64,000 bases of DNA from Dyadobacter sp. SG02 (GTDB taxonomy: Bacteria > Bacteroidota > Bacteroidia > Cytophagales > Spirosomataceae): the NCBI RefSeq assembly GCF_900109045.1, contig NZ_FNYL01000005.1:493550-557549 (forward strand). The letters run 5' to 3'. Below, in pieces: positions 60,601 to 64,000 of this stretch. The notes below the pieces were generated by a model that saw nothing but the letters and a program-made list of their open reading frames with translations, was not told the origin of the DNA and did no database searches. Position 1 is the first letter of the stretch. Each line of letters begins with the position of its first letter. Both the position numbers and the translations under genes were made by a program.

Positions 60601-63012
60601 ATGAATCAACACCTCATGCCACGCAGTTTACTTATACGTTTATTCCTCCTGATTACCATCAGCTTTAATGGGTTCCACGGGTTCGCCCAAAAACTACCCT
60701 CGGTTTCCGGTTATGTCAAAACAGAATCCGGCGAGGCGCTTCCGGGTGTTACCGTTTCAATCTCAAAAACCCCGCACGGCGTTACGACCGATCCGAACGG
60801 GTTTTTCGAATTGCCTAACGTGAAGTCAGGGACTTATACTTTGCAGGCCACTTTGATGGGCTACAAAACAGTATCCGAAACAATCAGTATTCAGTCCGGC
60901 AAGACAGCCACTTTCAACTTTCAACTCAAAGAAAACCAGCAAAACCTCAACGAAGTAAGCGTTTACGGCAAAACGGAGACGCAGGCGGTGAAGGAACAGG
61001 CATTTACCGTGAATGCGATCGAAACGAAGCAATTCCAGAACACGACTGCCGACCTCAACCAAGTACTCAACCGCAGCGCAGGCGTACGTATCCGCGAGCA
61101 GGGCGGGCTCGGGTCTAGCTTCAACTTTTCGATCAACGGGCTTTCCGGGAAGGCCGTCAAATACTTTATCGACGGCGTACCGATGGAGGTCATGGGCAGC
61201 GCGATGTCGCTGAACAACATTCCGGTCAATCTTTCGGAGCGGATCGAGGTGTACAAGGGCGTCGTGCCGGTGCAGCTGGGCTCGGATGCGATGGGCGGCG
61301 CGGTGAACGTGATTACCAACCAGAAACAGACGAACTATCTCGACCTGAGCCATAGCTACGGCTCGTTTAACACCCACCGTTCGGCGCTGACGGCCCAATA
61401 TGTGCACAAGCCGACGGGCATTACCGTGAAAGCAAGCGGCTTTTTCAATTATTCCGACAACAACTATAAAATGAAGGGCGTCGAGATCCTGGAAGGCGGC
61501 ACCCGCGTCGGCAACCAGATTACCGACCTTACCGGCGCGAACTTCGTCCTGACCGACGTGAAGCGCTTTCACGACCATTACCGCTCGGGAATGGGCCAGG
61601 TGGAGGTCGGCATTACCAATAAAAGCTGGGCCGATGTACTTTATGCGGGTTTTGGTTACTCGGAGAGCCGCCAGGATCAGCAAACGGGTTTCGAGCAGGC
61701 CATTGTGTATGGCAACGTGCAGCGGAAAGGTAAATCCTCGACCGGAACATTGCGGTACAAGAAAAACAATCTGCTCGTAAATGGGCTGGATGTCAACCTG
61801 TTTGCTTCGCTTTCGACCGACAAATATCTGACCGCCGACACCCTGCTCCGCCAATATTACTGGGACGGTTCCTGGACTACCAAGGGCGCTACCGAAATGG
61901 GAGGCATCAAGTCGCTTTCGCACATCATCCGCCCGCGCGCCTTCCTGCGTGCGAATGCGAGCTACACGCTCAACGAAAAGCATTCTTTTAACCTCAACTA
62001 CACCATCGACCGTCTCAAAAACGAGAATTACAATGAACTGCTCGTGTCAGGCGACGATATGCCGGGCATTATGACGAAGCAAATCCTGGGCCTGGCCTAC
62101 CAGCAAGAGCTGCTCGACAAGCGCTGGACGAATACATTCTTTGGAAAATATTATGGTCTGAGCCTCGAACGGAAGAAGTGGATCGACAATGACTACCAGG
62201 TTTTGACCGACAAATTCCCGAATTACGGTTACGGTGTCGCATCGCGGTACAAAATCCTGCCTGACCTCGGTGTGAAGCTCTCGGTTGAGCATACTTTCCG
62301 CTTGCAGGAAGTGGAAGAAGTGTTTGGGGACGGCTTGAACGTCCAGCCCAATCCCGACCTGAAACCCGAACGCAGCGACAACGTAAACCTGGGCTCCTAC
62401 TATGGCTTCCGGACGGGCAAGCACCGCTTTTTCGCCGAGGCGGCCGGTTTTTACCGCAATGCTTCCGACTTTATTTACCCCGTGGCCGACCAGCGTTCGA
62501 AGGCTTTGAAAAACGAAAACAAATCGAATGTACGCGTGACGGGCTTCGAGGCGGAACTGCGGTACGATTACGCCGACCTGCTTTCCTTCAATGTGAACGC
62601 CACCTACCAAAGTGCTGTTAACATGACCAAATTCGGGAGCACGGCTTCCAATGTGCCCGAAGCGACTTACAAGAACAAAATCCCTAATCAGCCGTGGTTC
62701 TTCGGTAATGCCAATTTCGGCATCGGGAAAAGTGATGTGTTTATGAAAGGTTCCCGATTGCAATTCAGCTGGTTTACCCAGTATGTGCATTGGTTTTACC
62801 TGACCTGGGAGGCGTTCGGCAATGTAAACGGCAAATCGACGATCCCGAGCCAGCTGATCCACAATGCGACGCTGAGCTATTCATTCGCGGACGGCCGCTA
62901 TAATGTGTCGGCGGAATGCCGCAACCTGACCGACGACCTCGCTTACGACAATTTCAGGCTCCAAAAACCCGGCCGTGCATTCGCGTTGAAACTCCGCTAT
63001 TTTATCCATTAA
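60601..63012 (+). CDS. TonB-dependent receptor with carboxypeptidase-like domain
   Basis: The 803-residue protein has a signal peptide ending near GFAQK (about 31), a carboxypeptidase regulatory-like domain (VSGYVKTESGEALPGVTVS to about 115), a TonB-box-like part (LNEVSVYGKTETQ), a plug domain with ADLNQVLNRSAGVRIREQGGLGSSFNFSINGLSGKAVKYFIDG and VYKGVVPVQLGSDAMGGAVNV, and a barrel ending ALKLRYFIH. It lacks SusC signatures, so it belongs to the siderophore/metal-type receptors. The DUF4374 lipoprotein 30 bases downstream supports an iron-chelate role. A second ATG at 60616 could be the start, without changing the signal peptide much. Confidence 0.93.
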   Translation: MNQHLMPRSLLIRLFLLITISFNGFHGFAQKLPSVSGYVKTESGEALPGVTVSISKTPHGVTTDPNGFFELPNVKSGTYTLQATLMGYKTVSETISIQSGKTATFNFQLKENQQNLNEVSVYGKTETQAVKEQAFTVNAIETKQFQNTTADLNQVLNRSAGVRIREQGGLGSSFNFSINGLSGKAVKYFIDGVPMEVMGSAMSLNNIPVNLSERIEVYKGVVPVQLGSDAMGGAVNVITNQKQTNYLDLSHSYGSFNTHRSALTAQYVHKPTGITVKASGFFNYSDNNYKMKGVEILEGGTRVGNQITDLTGANFVLTDVKRFHDHYRSGMGQVEVGITNKSWADVLYAGFGYSESRQDQQTGFEQAIVYGNVQRKGKSSTGTLRYKKNNLLVNGLDVNLFASLSTDKYLTADTLLRQYYWDGSWTTKGATEMGGIKSLSHIIRPRAFLRANASYTLNEKHSFNLNYTIDRLKNENYNELLVSGDDMPGIMTKQILGLAYQQELLDKRWTNTFFGKYYGLSLERKKWIDNDYQVLTDKFPNYGYGVASRYKILPDLGVKLSVEHTFRLQEVEEVFGDGLNVQPNPDLKPERSDNVNLGSYYGFRTGKHRFFAEAAGFYRNASDFIYPVADQRSKALKNENKSNVRVTGFEAELRYDYADLLSFNVNATYQSAVNMTKFGSTASNVPEATYKNKIPNQPWFFGNANFGIGKSDVFMKGSRLQFSWFTQYVHWFYLTWEAFGNVNGKSTIPSQLIHNATLSYSFADGRYNVSAECRNLTDDLAYDNFRLQKPGRAFALKLRYFIH

Positions 63013-63042
63013 TAACTCAAATTTTATCTTTAAACACCCAAA

Positions 63043-64000
63043 ATGAACAGATTATTCAGCTACCCGGCAAAAGCCATCCTGATTGCCCTCACCGCTTTAA
63101 CCCTCAACGGATGCAGTGACAGCGACGACAATAACGGAGGCACCCCAGTGGAAGAAGAAGGCAAGTATTCGGCGGTCCTTTGCGTAGGGGCATGGCCTAA
63201 TACCGCCTATTATATCGCCGATGTGCCGTCGCTGACGAGCGGCACCATCAGCCTCAAAGGCAACGGCGCCGAGATGACCGGCAAAGTATATGCCCAGGAC
63301 ATTATTCAAAAGGATGGATTTTACTACCACGCCAACTTCGGCAGCGGCCGTTTTGGTAAATACCATGTCGAAAACGGGGCATTGGTGATCGATAAGGAAG
63401 TGCCGTTCACGTTTCTCAATTGGAGCTCCTTTGCGTGGATCGACGATCAGACGCTCGTGATTTTCGGTGAAGGCGAAAGCGAGGGCCGCTATGCGATCGT
63501 GAAGGTCGCCGACATGACCGTGACTACCGGAAAGCTCGACCTGAAAGCGAAACCGACAGGATTTGATGGTTACAGCATCGGATTTGCCGAGTACCGCGAC
63601 GGAAAGCTGTTCATCGGCTACCAGTTCTCGTCGTCCGACTGGACGCAATATCCTAACATGCCCGTTTACAAGGAGTTCAATGTGGCTGTTGTGAGCTACC
63701 CGTCCATGAAAACGGAAAGCACCATTACCGATACCCGCAGCACGACACCGGGCGGCCCGATCGTGTACGCGCCGGCTTCCTTCCAGGATGAAAACGGGGA
63801 TATTTATTTCATCAGCGACCCTGTGGGTGGTTATGACTACAAATCGCCTTCGGCTGTATACCGCATCAAAAAAGGCGCTACCACACTTGACCCAACCTAT
63901 TATTTCGACCTCTCGGCCAAAACCGGCAACGGAATGGGCCCTGCCATGTGGTACATCGGAAACGGCAAGGCCATCGTACGAACGCGCATTGCGGGCACGA
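63043..64000 (+). CDS. DUF4374-like lipoprotein (partial, runs off the window)
   Basis: This frame is open from the ATG at 63043 to the end of the window (319 codons visible). The signal peptide MNRLFSYPAKAILIALTALT ends in the lipobox LNGC, followed by an acidic Ser/Asp-rich linker. The body, with WPNTAYYIADVPSLTSGTIS, SSFAWIDDQTLVIFGEGE and FISDPVGGYDYKSPSAVYRI, reads as a beta-propeller of the DUF4374 type, often found next to TonB receptors for iron complexes. It starts 30 bases after the receptor gene. The C-terminus is missing, so full length and any extra domains are unknown. Confidence 0.85.
   Translation, partial: MNRLFSYPAKAILIALTALTLNGCSDSDDNNGGTPVEEEGKYSAVLCVGAWPNTAYYIADVPSLTSGTISLKGNGAEMTGKVYAQDIIQKDGFYYHANFGSGRFGKYHVENGALVIDKEVPFTFLNWSSFAWIDDQTLVIFGEGESEGRYAIVKVADMTVTTGKLDLKAKPTGFDGYSIGFAEYRDGKLFIGYQFSSSDWTQYPNMPVYKEFNVAVVSYPSMKTESTITDTRSTTPGGPIVYAPASFQDENGDIYFISDPVGGYDYKSPSAVYRIKKGATTLDPTYYFDLSAKTGNGMGPAMWYIGNGKAIVRTRIAGT

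Overview
The window looks like the chromosome of a Bacteroidota bacterium of the Cytophagales, most like Dyadobacter or a close Spirosomataceae relative. The basis is two SusC/SusD pairs, several TonB-dependent receptors with carboxypeptidase-like N-termini, a giant protein with a type IX secretion (T9SS) sorting domain, DUF885 and M61 peptidases, LytTR/LytS two-component genes, TAnnTTTG-type promoter boxes and a base composition near 50% GC. The genus is an inference from style of gene content, not from a marker gene. No rRNA, tRNA, CRISPR array, IS transposase or phage gene was seen.

Layout. 1-10.3 kb: the tail of a membrane protein, a TIM-barrel epimerase-like protein, a three-gene periplasmic molybdenum hydroxylase operon (2Fe-2S, FAD, Mo subunits), then a GH110-GH95 glycosidase operon. 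This part is threaded with an unusual repeat family: 10-bp direct repeats in exact register, in opposite orientations on either side of a long perfect palindrome, plus a small decamer array inside the Mo-subunit gene. 10.3-17.5 kb: a SusC-SusD-metallophosphoesterase operon divergent from a TetR regulator, with a 20-bp palindrome between them, and a small membrane protein. 17.8-28.4 kb: an S9 peptidase, then an operon of a ThuA-dehydrogenase-HEAT-cupredoxin lipoprotein with a second SusC/SusD pair, closed by a hairpin terminator. 28.5-33.6 kb: three peptidases (M24, M61, DUF885) and the remains of a DUF6934-type gene. 33.7-41.3 kb: regulators and small enzymes (VOC, HxlR, SDR, two AraC genes of which one lacks half its DNA-binding domain, LytTR/LytS pair, an AraC remnant, SRPBCC, LLM flavin oxidoreductase).

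41.6-48.9 kb is one gene: a 2438-residue secreted protein of five tandem beta-helix units with a T9SS C-terminal signal. 48.9-51.9 kb holds a PadR-controlled MacB/FtsX-type permease. 52.1-55.9 kb holds a membrane-anchored AraC regulator next to a TonB receptor, followed by a cluster of four hairpins. 55.9-59.3 kb has a second TIM-barrel epimerase-like protein and a Tat-exported phospholipase C. 59.5-60.5 kb is a Panacea-type toxin-antitoxin pair. The window ends in a TonB receptor with a DUF4374 lipoprotein, probably for iron-chelate uptake, which runs off the right edge.

Overall the genes describe a surface- and periplasm-oriented scavenger: outer-membrane import systems, exported hydrolases and oxidoreductases, and local regulators. 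The most unusual items are the decamer/palindrome repeat element, its intrusion into a coding sequence, the cupredoxin fusion, the Panacea pair and the giant T9SS protein.
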